Below, piece by piece: positions 25,561 to 33,030 of a stretch of 35,229 nt of DNA. This stretch comes from RGIG5952 sp045603485 (GTDB taxonomy: Bacteria > Verrucomicrobiota > Kiritimatiellia > RFP12 > JAAYLN01), in the NCBI GenBank assembly GCA_045603485.1, contig JAZUMF010000093.1, positions 1 to 35,229 on the forward strand, written 5' to 3'. The translations under genes and the position numbers were made by a program. The notes under the pieces are model-generated. The model saw only the letters and a list, made by a program, of their open reading frames with translations. It ran no database searches and was not told the origin of the DNA. How positions within the stretch are numbered: position 1 is the first letter of the stretch; each line of letters opens with the position of its first letter.

Positions 25561-25845
25561 TCATCTGCTTGTTGATTGGTAGTCTTTGTTGCCGCTCTCC
25601 AGTGTTTTTACCGCGAGCGCTAGGAGCTCGTTTCGCTGCCTTTTAGTTTCTGCTATTACGGCTGCCTTAATCAGCGTTGCTACATACGATGACTCACGGC
25701 ACAAATCCTCTCTCGCGGCGCGGACTTCTGCCTCCTGCGCCGCCGCATATATGCTATGCCACACGGGGTATTCATCTGCTGTGAGATTGCCTATCGTACG
25801 CGCCAACGCGCCTATTGTCTCAAGCCTGTTTAGTATGTGTCTCAT
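25561..25845 (-). CDS. Unknown small helical phage protein
   Basis: Predicted 94 aa. The ATG at 25845 has GAGGA eight bases upstream and overlaps the preceding stop; the longer frame to 26007 covers the upstream gene and is rejected. Entirely helical by composition (EYPVWHSIYAAAQEAEVRAAREDL, IKAAVIAETKRQRNELLALAVKTL). No family is recognised. It belongs to the cluster of small genes between terminase and head genes. Confidence 0.6.
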   Translation of the reverse strand: MRHILNRLETIGALARTIGNLTADEYPVWHSIYAAAQEAEVRAAREDLCRESSYVATLIKAAVIAETKRQRNELLALAVKTLESGNKDYQSTSR

Positions 25846-26011
25846 TTTGTCTATCCTCAATCCATAAAAAAAAGCACAGAAACTGGTCGCCGTAACATTC
25901 CTCCAGTTTATGTTTGCAACGATAGCACCCGCCAAAATTGCACCATTCCTGATGCAGCTCTCGCAGATACTTCGTATCAATTTTCGGCGGCGTTTTATTT
26001 TCCTCACCCAT
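25820..26011 (-). CDS. Small Cys-motif protein, unit B of a duplicated pair
   Basis: Predicted 63 aa. GGGAG lies seven bases before the ATG at 26011; a GTG at 26083 that overlaps the preceding stop as GTGA is an alternative start giving 87 aa. The core is C-x-x-C (GCYRCKHKLEEC) followed by QFLCFFLWIED, the same order as in the 97-aa gene at 27058-27351 (CKGC...HCAFIWLD). The four Cys could hold zinc. Both genes follow an RLQPxGAI micro-gene, so this is a diverged duplicate. Function is unknown. Confidence 0.6.
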   Translation of the reverse strand: MGEENKTPPKIDTKYLRELHQEWCNFGGCYRCKHKLEECYGDQFLCFFLWIEDRQNETHTKQA

Positions 26012-26079
26012 TGTAATCTCCCTTAAAAATCGGCTCTGCGAAGGCGGGCGAGCCTCACCCGTTGGCGTTATCCGAGTGT

Positions 26080-26220
26080 TCACCTTTTTGCGCTTGAAGT
26101 GTCGCTCACTTCAATCCTACTTAATGCGCGGCGCGCCTCATCGCTCTCGGTCTCGAGCCCGATGCGCCTCTCGACGCTACCGATATTTTTTATCGCTCCC
26201 GTCGGTTGCAGACGCTTAAT
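26080..26220 (-). CDS. RLQPTGAI micro-gene, unit B (non-ATG start)
   Basis: Predicted 46 aa if it starts at the ATT at 26220, one base after the preceding stop; no ATG, GTG or TTG is available near the start of this frame. The sequence KRLQPTGAIKNIGSVERRIG continues in an acidic-basic helix (LETESDEARRALSRIE). Its DNA matches the micro-gene after the large terminase over about 39 bases (accgatatt to gcagacgc on the + strand). The reuse of RLQPxGAI in the same frame supports coding. Start and expression are uncertain. Confidence 0.4.
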   Translation of the reverse strand: MKRLQPTGAIKNIGSVERRIGLETESDEARRALSRIEVSDTSSAKR

Positions 26221-26221
26221 C

Positions 26222-26470
26222 CTATCCCCTCGGATGCGCCGCCTCGATAAGCTTCATGTGAGGCGGCAACCCTCCTTTAACTCCTGGTATTAACTGCACA
26301 CAAAATTTAGCTCGGCTGCCAACTTTTAGCCAGGATGGAACCATACCCTCACCGACAATCATATACTGCCCATCAGCATCACCAACGAGCAGACGAAATT
26401 TTCCAGACCGCCTAGTGATATCCTACACCTCTGCAACGAGCGCAATGTATTGTGGCACTGTCGTAATCAT
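26222..26470 (-). pseudogene. Small phage gene interrupted by one amber codon
   Basis: The frame starts with an ATG at 26470 that overlaps the preceding stop as ATGA, with GAGGTGATG just upstream. It reads MITTVPQYIALVAEV, then TAG at 26425-26423, then continues in the same frame for 66 codons (DITRRSGKFRLLVGDADGQY, MIVGEGMVPSWLKVGSRAK) to a TAG at 26222. The two parts form one sensible beta-rich protein of about 82 aa. Other genes here use TAG as a true stop, so a recoded genetic code is unlikely and a CAG-to-TAG mutation is the simple reading. A sequencing error or suppression cannot be excluded. Confidence 0.65.
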
Positions 26471-26880
26471 TCATCACCTCGCATTGCGTCCCTAATGTCA
26501 GCCTCCATCAGCGCCTTTAATCGCGCGGCAAATATGCGGCAAATAGGACCAGCCTCCTCCATGTCCGATATCAGCCTCTCGTAGTTATCACCAGTATCAG
26601 CTCGCAGATCCGACAGAATATCCTCCACTGTCTGAGATCGCTCCACATGCGCATCGCACCCACAAAGCTCGTCAGTCGCCATCACTCTAAACAACGCCGG
26701 ATGATAGCACAAGCCGTCGTGGCCTTGGTGGACGCAGGTCCAGCACTGTCGACCGTCGCGCTTGCCGTAGGTCACTAGCGCCTTAAACCTGTCTTCGGAG
26801 ACTTTGTGCCCGCTCCCAGTCTCACTGTCCCTTACGGAGCATTCTACTCCATTAACCTTTATTATTGACGGTAATGTCAT
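26467..26880 (-). CDS. Cys-rich phage protein, unknown function
   Basis: Predicted 137 aa; AAGGAG seven bases before the ATG. Residues about 40-80 contain CWTCVHQGHDGLCYHPALF and DELCGCDAHV, six Cys and several His that could form one or two zinc sites. The C-terminal 60 residues are helical (VEDILSDLRADTGDNYERLISDMEEAG). No family is recognised. It lies in the small-gene cluster after the large terminase and is linked to both neighbours by overlaps or tiny gaps. Confidence 0.65.
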   Translation of the reverse strand: MTLPSIIKVNGVECSVRDSETGSGHKVSEDRFKALVTYGKRDGRQCWTCVHQGHDGLCYHPALFRVMATDELCGCDAHVERSQTVEDILSDLRADTGDNYERLISDMEEAGPICRIFAARLKALMEADIRDAMRGDE

Positions 26881-26883
26881 CCT

Positions 26884-27054
26884 TTATCTCCTTCCAAAAA
26901 CCAAGCCTAGAATCACAGAACTATCAATGTCTCTCACAACACACGATGTCCCGTATTTGCCCTTCATTTTTTGCTTGCATTGCAGCAAAAGGTCTTTCGC
27001 AAAATACAAATAACAATTACACGAATCCCAATCACTCTTAGATAGTATTTTCAT
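26884..27054 (-). CDS. Small Cys-containing phage protein
   Basis: Predicted 56 aa. It has a perfect AAGGAG six bases before the ATG, and its end carries the ribosome site of the next gene. The sequence begins MKILSKSDWDSCNCYLYFAK, with Cys12, Cys14 and Cys26, then KMKGKYGTSCVVRDIDSS. Three bases separate its start from the stop of the 97-aa gene. No family is recognised; tight spacing and the strong ribosome site support expression. Confidence 0.65.
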   Translation of the reverse strand: MKILSKSDWDSCNCYLYFAKDLLLQCKQKMKGKYGTSCVVRDIDSSVILGLVFGRR

Positions 27055-27057
27055 CGA

Positions 27058-27351
27058 TTACTCCTTTATATTTCGCAGTAGTGTGACGGCTCTATCAAGC
27101 GCCTTATGTAGTTCATTCGGCGTATACGGCGCATTATCGCCCATACCAACAATCCACAAGTGATACTCTCCCAGCACATCAGCCACCTCAGCGCCTGTCA
27201 TATCCACCTCCTGGTCTAGCCAAATAAAAGCGCAATGTACTCCCCCGCCCTCACTATAATTAGGGCATCCTTTGCACACTCTCCCGCTGCAATACTCACG
27301 AAATGCTTTGGTTCGTACGGCGGGGTTTATGTATCTTTCAGCATTAGTCAT
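27058..27351 (-). CDS. Small Cys-motif protein, unit A of a duplicated pair
   Basis: Predicted 97 aa; AAGGA about 13 bases before the ATG. Residues 20-46 contain C-x(4)-C-x-x-C followed by HCAFIWLDQE, a likely metal site. The order of Cys residues and the C-A-F-I-W-L-D strand parallels CFFLWIED in the 63-aa gene at 25820-26011. The second half is helical (LHKALDRAVTLLRNI). It overlaps the RLQPPGAI micro-gene by eight bases. Function unknown. Confidence 0.65.
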   Translation of the reverse strand: MTNAERYINPAVRTKAFREYCSGRVCKGCPNYSEGGGVHCAFIWLDQEVDMTGAEVADVLGEYHLWIVGMGDNAPYTPNELHKALDRAVTLLRNIKE

Positions 27352-27442
27352 TGTTGTTTTTTTTTCCTTTCGTGTTAAAAAATTCGCTCGATGCGAGAGC
27401 AGACACCGATATTGTTATCGCCCCCGGCGGTTGCAGACGCAA
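27344..27442 (-). CDS. RLQPPGAI micro-gene, unit A (TTG start)
   Basis: Predicted 32 aa from a TTG at 27442, with AGAGGT about seven bases upstream supplied by the heptanucleotide repeat at the terminase stop codon. The product begins MRLQPPGAITISVSALAS and ends in Lys and Asn. It starts four bases after the terminase stop and overlaps the next ATG. The nucleotide match to the micro-gene at 26080-26220 and the shared reading frame support it, but a peptide this short may serve as a leader that couples translation of the next gene. Confidence 0.45.
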   Translation of the reverse strand: MRLQPPGAITISVSALASSEFFNTKGKKNNND

Positions 27443-27445
27443 AAT

Positions 27446-27470
27446 GTTACCTCTTACCTTTTACCTCCTC
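27446..27470. repeat. Heptanucleotide repeat array, copy 3 (short)
   Basis: Three aggtaaN heptads on the - strand (GGTAAAAGGTAAGAGGTAA). They encode the last residues of the large terminase (EVKGKR) and provide its stop codon. A 17-base piece, ggtaaaaggtaagaggt, is identical in copy 1. Confidence 0.85.
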
Positions 27471-29195
27471 CACATCATCAGCTGCATAATCCTCCTCAAA
27501 ATCTTCCTCAACATCTATTCCCGGCCTTGCGCCGGCATACCACGCCGCCAATATCGCCAGCTTTTCTGCATCCATATAATGCTCTGGGCTCTTCGACGGG
27601 TTAATCCAGCTTCCATTGTGTCGATACATCGCCGTCATCTGTGCGACATAGTCACGGTCTGCATCGGCGCCTCGAGGCAATTGCCAATCTGGCGCTCCAT
27701 CCTCTGCCTTAATGCGCTCAGAAAGCATATCTAGGAGCGCATTGGAGTTAGCACTCAGTACGCTTACTACGCGTCCGCCACCGCGGCCATGTCTGCCCTC
27801 ATCGACATCTACCGATCTTTGCTCATAAAGCGCCGGCACCCTAAAACCACTAACACCAATTACAGGCCATATGCCTTGATAGTTAAGCGCCATGTCGTAC
27901 ACCTCTTGCGACCTATACCTGGCGTCAACGCATATTGCGTCCACGCTATACTCCTCCATGATCGCGTCCACCTCCGACCATGCATGCAAAATCCCACGCC
28001 ACACCTGAGCACTATCACCCGTCGCACTATTAAACTGCCTAAGCACTAAAACAAAATAGCCCTTTTGCACATCCATACCACCATACACAGGCTCACTGCC
28101 CAATGGCATCTCTCCAATATCGTAGCTACCGACTCTATGCGACAAATCGTTATCGGCCACACGAGCGTCAGCTGGGATGAATGGCTCACCAAGATCAGAA
28201 TTGATAAAGTCTCGTAGCCTTACAGGCGCCGCCTTTACCCGCAGAAATTTAGTCACCAACGCAGGTAAATCACACCATGTCGCTAAGAGCCCAGACAAGT
28301 GAAAACTAACGACACCAGTCTCACCATTGGCAGACTGTGCAATCCAACGACCACCCCTAATTGCTGACCGTCTCTCAGCCTCACTCATAGCATGACCACA
28401 CGATGGACAGCAAATTGCCGCTGTCGCCGGCTCATTCTCTGTCCATTTCACATGCTCTCTGAATCTCGGATTATACTCATGGCTACAAGCTGGACACTTA
28501 ATAAAAAATTCCCGTCTATCTCCACGACAGAAATGCTGATGTATTGCCCCATCCGGGACTGTCGGCGTACTCACCATCACCGCCTGACTGTTGTAAAAAG
28601 CTTTCGTCCTTTGGAGCGCCAACGACACCGCATCAGCCTCACTACGCATAGCCTCACTAGGATATTTATCTATCTCGTCCAGTAACAAATATCGTATCGG
28701 ACGCGACGATATTTGGGCTGGCGAATTAGCGCCGCACCCATTAATGACCCCACCAGGGAGACTATAGCTCAGCAATTGCCACGCCTCTTTCCTGTTATTA
28801 GGTATCAATTCTGACAATTCTGGACTGTCTTCAAACATCGGCTGGATTCTCGTCGCACTCACCGACCGCGCTAGATCTTCCGACGGGTACACAAACAACG
28901 CCGGGCCGGGATCTGTGGCTGCAGCATGAGCCAGCCACACATACGCAGCAGTCGTTTTGCCAGTCTGTGCCGCAGCCTCTATGACTACAACTCTCGTATT
29001 CGCATCATCGAGCGCATCAAATATCCCTCTCAGGTATGGAGTCGTATCTAATCTCAGCGGTCCCGGATAAGCAGTCGGTTGTCTCGCACCAAAAACAATA
29101 CACCGCTCCGCCCATTCGCATAAACTTTCCTCAGGCGGCGGCGCTAGATACGATAATATGCTGAGCGACCTATCAATCGTCTTCGTCTGCTGCAT
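27447..29195 (-). CDS. Large terminase subunit, GpA family
   Basis: Predicted 582 aa. The ATG at 29195 has GGAG seven bases upstream; an earlier in-frame start lacks one. The ATPase has Walker A AAQTGKTT (75-82), Walker B YLLLDEID (169-176) and coupling motif STPTVPDG (209-216). A zinc ribbon with CPAC (234-237) and CPSC (263-266) is typical of GpA. The nuclease domain shows GGMDVQKGYF with Asp375 and later conserved Asp residues. It cuts and pumps phage DNA into the prohead with the small subunit. The C-terminus is Asp/Glu-rich and its last codons come from a heptanucleotide repeat. Confidence 0.95.
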   Translation of the reverse strand: MQQTKTIDRSLSILSYLAPPPEESLCEWAERCIVFGARQPTAYPGPLRLDTTPYLRGIFDALDDANTRVVVIEAAAQTGKTTAAYVWLAHAAATDPGPALFVYPSEDLARSVSATRIQPMFEDSPELSELIPNNRKEAWQLLSYSLPGGVINGCGANSPAQISSRPIRYLLLDEIDKYPSEAMRSEADAVSLALQRTKAFYNSQAVMVSTPTVPDGAIHQHFCRGDRREFFIKCPACSHEYNPRFREHVKWTENEPATAAICCPSCGHAMSEAERRSAIRGGRWIAQSANGETGVVSFHLSGLLATWCDLPALVTKFLRVKAAPVRLRDFINSDLGEPFIPADARVADNDLSHRVGSYDIGEMPLGSEPVYGGMDVQKGYFVLVLRQFNSATGDSAQVWRGILHAWSEVDAIMEEYSVDAICVDARYRSQEVYDMALNYQGIWPVIGVSGFRVPALYEQRSVDVDEGRHGRGGGRVVSVLSANSNALLDMLSERIKAEDGAPDWQLPRGADADRDYVAQMTAMYRHNGSWINPSKSPEHYMDAEKLAILAAWYAGARPGIDVEEDFEEDYAADDVEEVKGKR

Positions 29196-29715
29196 GATTA
29201 TTCTCCAATTTAACGATGCGACTAGCACACATAGAGTCTGCTAATTCTGCTGGCAACCCCATTAAAGTCAGCAATGACGATGCGAGATAATACCGCCGTC
29301 TCCACCACATCCGGCCGATGCTCTCACCACCATAATCGCTACACCGCCGCGCTGACGCAGACACTGACTGTAACCATTGCTCCCTATATGGTGTATATGC
29401 CTCAATAACTACAGGATCCTCATCGACCATAGCATCGCAATGCCATAGAGCACAACTCACTAAAAATATTTTGGCGTCGTTGATCTCTCTAGTAATCCGT
29501 TGTAGATCTCTAACCTCCACAACCTCTGTGCAGCTCTGCAGCAACACCTCTGCTGCGTGCTCCAATGCAGCTAAAAACGATTGAGGCTCTGACCTCCGAT
29601 AGATCCATGCTACAACACTATGATCCGTACGGCCATGCATCGCAAATTTAACGCGACGGCGATACACTTCGAGGCACACCTGCTCCCATGTGCAGTCATG
29701 TTTAGTCTGATCCAT
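29173..29715 (-). CDS. Unknown protein between terminase subunits
   Basis: Predicted 180 aa. The ATG at 29715 has GAGGAGG six bases upstream and overlaps the stop of the small terminase gene; the frame to 29796 is not supported. Mostly helical, with many Arg and Trp residues (WWRRRYYLASSLLTLMGLPAELA), Cys at 8, 14, 63 and later, and no recognisable motif. The place between terS and terL suggests a packaging-associated or host-acting accessory role; neither is shown by the sequence. Confidence 0.6.
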   Translation of the reverse strand: MDQTKHDCTWEQVCLEVYRRRVKFAMHGRTDHSVVAWIYRRSEPQSFLAALEHAAEVLLQSCTEVVEVRDLQRITREINDAKIFLVSCALWHCDAMVDEDPVVIEAYTPYREQWLQSVSASARRCSDYGGESIGRMWWRRRYYLASSLLTLMGLPAELADSMCASRIVKLENNHAADEDD

Positions 29716-30283
29716 GAGCGGCCTCCTCGCAAAATGCGTCCTGACGCTCCTCTGACTCCATGCCACTGGACCAATCGGCAAGCACATTACGCACATATCT
29801 ATCTAATAGACTCCCTACAGCAATAATGCCACCTGTCTTTGCTGCATCGGTGAGCTCTGCTGCAATTTTTGTCGGCCATCCTCTTAAAGTTGTTGCGATT
29901 ATCGACGCATCGGATGCTGCAATCCGTCTCACTTCGTCTATACTTACGAGCCTACCCTCTGCCTCTGCGACTCTGATCTGTGAGAGGCGCATCTCTGACA
30001 CGGCTTGCCGACGTTTCGCTTCCTGAATAGACATCATATCCTCAGCGTTCTGTTCAACTGCACCAGATACACGCTTAGCGGCGTTTTTTGATACCGTCGC
30101 ATAGTATCTATTCGCATCGCACAGGCGAATTTTGCCTTTTTCGTCAAACAAAGGCGCTTGCGGATTCCTAAAAATCTGCGTCACCGCCGACTTACTCACA
30201 CCCCAAATGCGTGATAGATCCGCTTTAGATACTTTTACCTGATCAGGAGCCAACCCCGCCATTAATGCTTCTGCTCTATTCAT
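29702..30283 (-). CDS. Small terminase subunit, Nu1-like
   Basis: Predicted 193 aa. The ATG at 30283 has GGGGAG seven bases upstream, inside the end of the preceding gene; the longer frame is out of context. Residues 20-65 form a winged helix-turn-helix (KVSKADLSRIWGVSKSAVTQIF, then a wing LFDEKGKIRLCDANRYY) as in lambda Nu1. A coiled region (IQEAKRRQAVSEMRLSQIRVAEAEGRL) for dimerisation and a helical C-terminus (ASIIATTLRGWPTKIAAEL) follow. Binds cos or pac DNA and hands it to the large subunit. Confidence 0.85.
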   Translation of the reverse strand: MNRAEALMAGLAPDQVKVSKADLSRIWGVSKSAVTQIFRNPQAPLFDEKGKIRLCDANRYYATVSKNAAKRVSGAVEQNAEDMMSIQEAKRRQAVSEMRLSQIRVAEAEGRLVSIDEVRRIAASDASIIATTLRGWPTKIAAELTDAAKTGGIIAVGSLLDRYVRNVLADWSSGMESEERQDAFCEEAAHGSD

Positions 30284-30530
30284 ACTTACACTCCCCATTT
30301 CCCCTACTTTTGCAATAACCCGGATAACTACACCTATAACATCTAATACACTCTCTGCGACCATCTCGCTCCCACGCTTCAAGCTCACCCTTATAACGCA
30401 AAAGCTCAGCACGCACTGCAGCCGACAGCTTAAGTGAGATATGTAATTTGCCCCATTGGTCCCAAAAAACCTCAGAGGCACCTACCTCATCTATCGCTGC
30501 ATACAAAGCTCTCTCTGCCCTTATACTCAT
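30276..30530 (-). CDS. Small protein with C-terminal Cys cluster
   Basis: Predicted 84 aa; GGGAGGA five bases before the ATG. The first 55 residues are helical. The end contains CIRCYRCSYPGYCKSRGNGEC, five Cys in 18 residues, a likely zinc knuckle. It overlaps the small terminase gene by eight bases. It could be a small DNA- or RNA-binding regulator of packaging genes, but no family is recognised. Confidence 0.6.
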   Translation of the reverse strand: MSIRAERALYAAIDEVGASEVFWDQWGKLHISLKLSAAVRAELLRYKGELEAWERDGRRECIRCYRCSYPGYCKSRGNGECKYE

Positions 30531-30653
30531 TTAATCCTCCCATGCCTTATACGGGTCCCATCCTTCTTTTTCAGTGGGGATAGTGGGGATATTTCCCTCG
30601 TTTTTAACTTCTTCTATTATTTTTATTTTCTCTGTACTATTTATAATAGGCAT
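30531..30653 (-). CDS. 40-residue protein inside an inverted repeat
   Basis: Predicted 40 aa, MPIINSTEKIKIIEEVKNEG continuing NIPTIPTEKEGWDPYKAWED. GTGGGGAT before the ATG can act as ribosome site. Its stop adjoins the next ribosome site. The arms of a perfect 22-bp inverted repeat flank the start and encode NIPTIPTE. The 'PTIPT' repeat recalls the PTVPTVP-type tracts that occur next to phage primase genes. Expression is plausible; function unknown. Confidence 0.45.
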   Translation of the reverse strand: MPIINSTEKIKIIEEVKNEGNIPTIPTEKEGWDPYKAWED

Positions 30654-30677
30654 ATTATCCCCACTATCCCCACTGAA
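30570..30677. repeat. Perfect 22-bp inverted repeat with 64-base spacer
   Basis: Arms at 30570-30591 and 30656-30677, each built of two tggggata units (TTCAGTGGGGATAGTGGGG). It lies directly after the primase-helicase stop (30685). An RNA hairpin this strong would hold the start of the 40-aa gene in its loop and could reduce transcription into the packaging genes. Confidence 0.9.
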
Positions 30678-30684
30678 TTCTCTT

Positions 30685-33024
30685 TCAAAGGATAGGTAAA
30701 ATAGAGTCAGGAGGAGTTAAACGCCACCAAGTATGTCCATCACGAATCCTAGAGCTAAGGTTAAAAACCTCTTGTAGGGCAACGCGATTAGACCTGAGGT
30801 AGACACCAATTTTATGTGCCGACAACATCGTTTGCATACGCTCATCATATGACTCATGCTGCAACAACAGCGACCTGATTCCCTCAGCAGTCCCCTCCCA
30901 AATTTGACCAATTTTCTGCATACAACGGTACAGAGGAGCTCCAATAAATGTATCGGATAGTACAGAGATTCTAGCCTTAGACTTTTCTGCAGCTCTTAGA
31001 GTTTTCTCTGTCTCAGTCTCGAGCCCTAGCGCCTTACCACAACGCCAGCACCAATTAGCCCAATCCGGATGCCTCCTATTGAGTACATACGGCAAAGTGT
31101 CACTCACCGCCAGCGCCTTAGACAGAGTCCATGCTATCCAACTCATAATAGCGTCACGCTTACTCTCGACTTCCTCCGATAAAGCTCCATCACGAGTGTC
31201 TCTCTCTATGCGTTCGAACTCTATGTTAATGAGTCGGTCCGCGAGGCCAGCGTCAGTTGCGTATAACGGATTAGCGCTCGTGATAATAATCGCAGACCGA
31301 GCTGAGAGAAAAATTAAATCCTCATCAGTATAAAGTCTGCGCTTTTCTCGCCGACCACCTGTTGCAGCACTCGCCACTGCATCTGGGAGCCACCGACATT
31401 TTGAGTCGACATTATCTATCGTCGTTATGCCACCAAAATGAACGCTCACCCAAAAATCGTCGGCGCCTTTTTCGCTTCTATCAGCCGACGATACTCGAGG
31501 CACCATCCCCAATATTTCATAGAGGCCAATAGCTGCACGAGTTTTACCCGAACCGACGTCGCCACATAAAGACAGCGGCGGCCTGTTTTTTAGATTCAAC
31601 GGCAGACTTAATAACCAGAGCGATAGCAGTAGACTCGCAGACTCAGTCGTTGAGCTGACATCACCAACAACTCCCACATCCCAGGCTGGTACCGACTCTG
31701 ACTCTGGCAACAGATGCCACTCCGCACAAGTACGGCCAGAGCGCATCAGCACATTATCTGTACCGTTATCGACGAGCTCCACACCATCGACAGTAATACG
31801 AGCCATACGACCATCGCCACAGCTCAGGTACACTCTATCGTCACGCCTCTCCCAGTACATACTCGGATTAATCCTAGCAGAGAAATCTGCATGCATAGCC
31901 GCATCACCGACTGCCATGAGAAGAGCGCGACACTCAACCGTCGCTCTATTGAGCCCACTGATCCATGCCAACCAAGTCCCGAAGACCTCTGACTCAACTG
32001 ATAAAAGCTCACGCATATCACGACTAAAATAATAAGCGCCAGCGAGAGTAGGGACCTCGATATCCCGGTAAAATGCACCATGCTCACGCAACCACCTGAG
32101 ACTCACCTCGATTATAACCTTGCGCTTACGCTCAGCTGGTAATCTACCCTCGATAAGGCGATGCTCACGATTTATTGCTATGGCGAGGCAATCTTGTAGA
32201 GGCTTATCCCATGGCAAGTCTTCCTTATCATTACGCTCTGGCTCAACTCCAACCTCTGCAGCAGTAGCGCAATGCTGAGCGATATCGTCCAACGTCCACC
32301 CAGCGAGCAGGGCATCGCTTACATCCTTAACCTTGCAGCCATTAATCTCCGCTGGCAGAGTAATACAACGCACACGCTCGCACCCGGCGAGAGTCAGTGT
32401 AGCTTTAGCAGCGAGAGCGTGCTTACGGCCGGGAGCGTCGTTATCTGCGATAATATACACAGATGCAGCACCACGAAACTCAACCCCATAACTATCGCAC
32501 CACCTACTAGCTCCACCTAGAGCTGTAGTCGCTACAGCTCCAGTTCTCACTAGATTATCGCAATCCTTTTCTCCTTCGACCAAAAAAACCACCTGCCCTG
32601 CTGCACACGCTGCTCGTAGTTGAGGCCAGCGATAGAGCGCATGAACATCACTCGTTCCGCCCCACCTCCAACCGCCCTGCCCATCGGGGCTCTGCCGACG
32701 AAAAGATTTAGGCACGAGGCGCAACACCCTGATCAGAGGCCGACCATCCGGATCCTGATAATCGTATGTAGCCTCGATAGTGAGATTGCGCCCCGCACCC
32801 TCTACATCTCGACGAGGAAACAAATCCTTTATCGTCACCCCAATAGCTGAGCAGACTTGCTCGCATGAGCATCCAGCGAAACACTTCAACAGAATTTTGC
32901 CGTCGGCTCCCTGCGAGATAGATAGACTAGCTGCACGATCATCGTGAGCTGGACAACAAGCAATGTAGCCGTTGCCACTTTTCTTGACGCTTTTAAGGCG
33001 TTCTAGTATCTCTGGTAAATTCAT
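30685..33024 (-). CDS. Primase-helicase (zinc finger, TOPRIM, SF3/AAA-type ATPase)
   Basis: Predicted 779 aa from the ATG at 33024, which has no clear ribosome site. An N-terminal CHC2-type zinc finger has C24, H27, C48 and C52 (CPAHDD, CFAGC). The TOPRIM domain shows VEGEKD (149-154) and ADNDAPG (193-199). The C-terminal ATPase has Walker A GDVGSGKT (488-495) and a Walker B-like GGITTIDNVD (531-540), followed by TGGRREKRRLYTDED. This primase-plus-helicase fusion, as in P4 alpha and many prophages, starts phage DNA replication. It is the only replication gene seen, so host polymerase and probably other factors are used. Confidence 0.9.
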   Translation of the reverse strand: MNLPEILERLKSVKKSGNGYIACCPAHDDRAASLSISQGADGKILLKCFAGCSCEQVCSAIGVTIKDLFPRRDVEGAGRNLTIEATYDYQDPDGRPLIRVLRLVPKSFRRQSPDGQGGWRWGGTSDVHALYRWPQLRAACAAGQVVFLVEGEKDCDNLVRTGAVATTALGGASRWCDSYGVEFRGAASVYIIADNDAPGRKHALAAKATLTLAGCERVRCITLPAEINGCKVKDVSDALLAGWTLDDIAQHCATAAEVGVEPERNDKEDLPWDKPLQDCLAIAINREHRLIEGRLPAERKRKVIIEVSLRWLREHGAFYRDIEVPTLAGAYYFSRDMRELLSVESEVFGTWLAWISGLNRATVECRALLMAVGDAAMHADFSARINPSMYWERRDDRVYLSCGDGRMARITVDGVELVDNGTDNVLMRSGRTCAEWHLLPESESVPAWDVGVVGDVSSTTESASLLLSLWLLSLPLNLKNRPPLSLCGDVGSGKTRAAIGLYEILGMVPRVSSADRSEKGADDFWVSVHFGGITTIDNVDSKCRWLPDAVASAATGGRREKRRLYTDEDLIFLSARSAIIITSANPLYATDAGLADRLINIEFERIERDTRDGALSEEVESKRDAIMSWIAWTLSKALAVSDTLPYVLNRRHPDWANWCWRCGKALGLETETEKTLRAAEKSKARISVLSDTFIGAPLYRCMQKIGQIWEGTAEGIRSLLLQHESYDERMQTMLSAHKIGVYLRSNRVALQEVFNLSSRIRDGHTWWRLTPPDSILPIL

Positions 33025-33030
33025 TAGTTT

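Larger units (their letters stand above)
25234..25579. repeat. Pair of 39-base direct repeats (25234-25272 and 25541-25579)
   Basis: The two copies differ at four of 39 positions and share aactcatcatctgct. The left copy encodes NQRADDELAV in the 124-aa gene. The right copy spans the end of the 94-aa gene and the intergenic DNA, with a stop in the matching frame. It looks like a trace of duplicated gene sequence. Confidence 0.85.

Noticed and set aside
25561..26007. Longer 148-aa frame covering 25561-26007
   Set aside because: Its first 54 codons overlap the Cys-motif gene out of frame and have no ribosome site; the ATG at 25845 with GAGGA is preferred.
26222..26470. Idea that the phage uses a recoded genetic code with TAG as sense
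   Set aside because: TAG acts as the normal stop of several intact genes here (protease-overlapping portal end at 23206, tail gene at 14596, capsid at 20945), so only one gene is affected.
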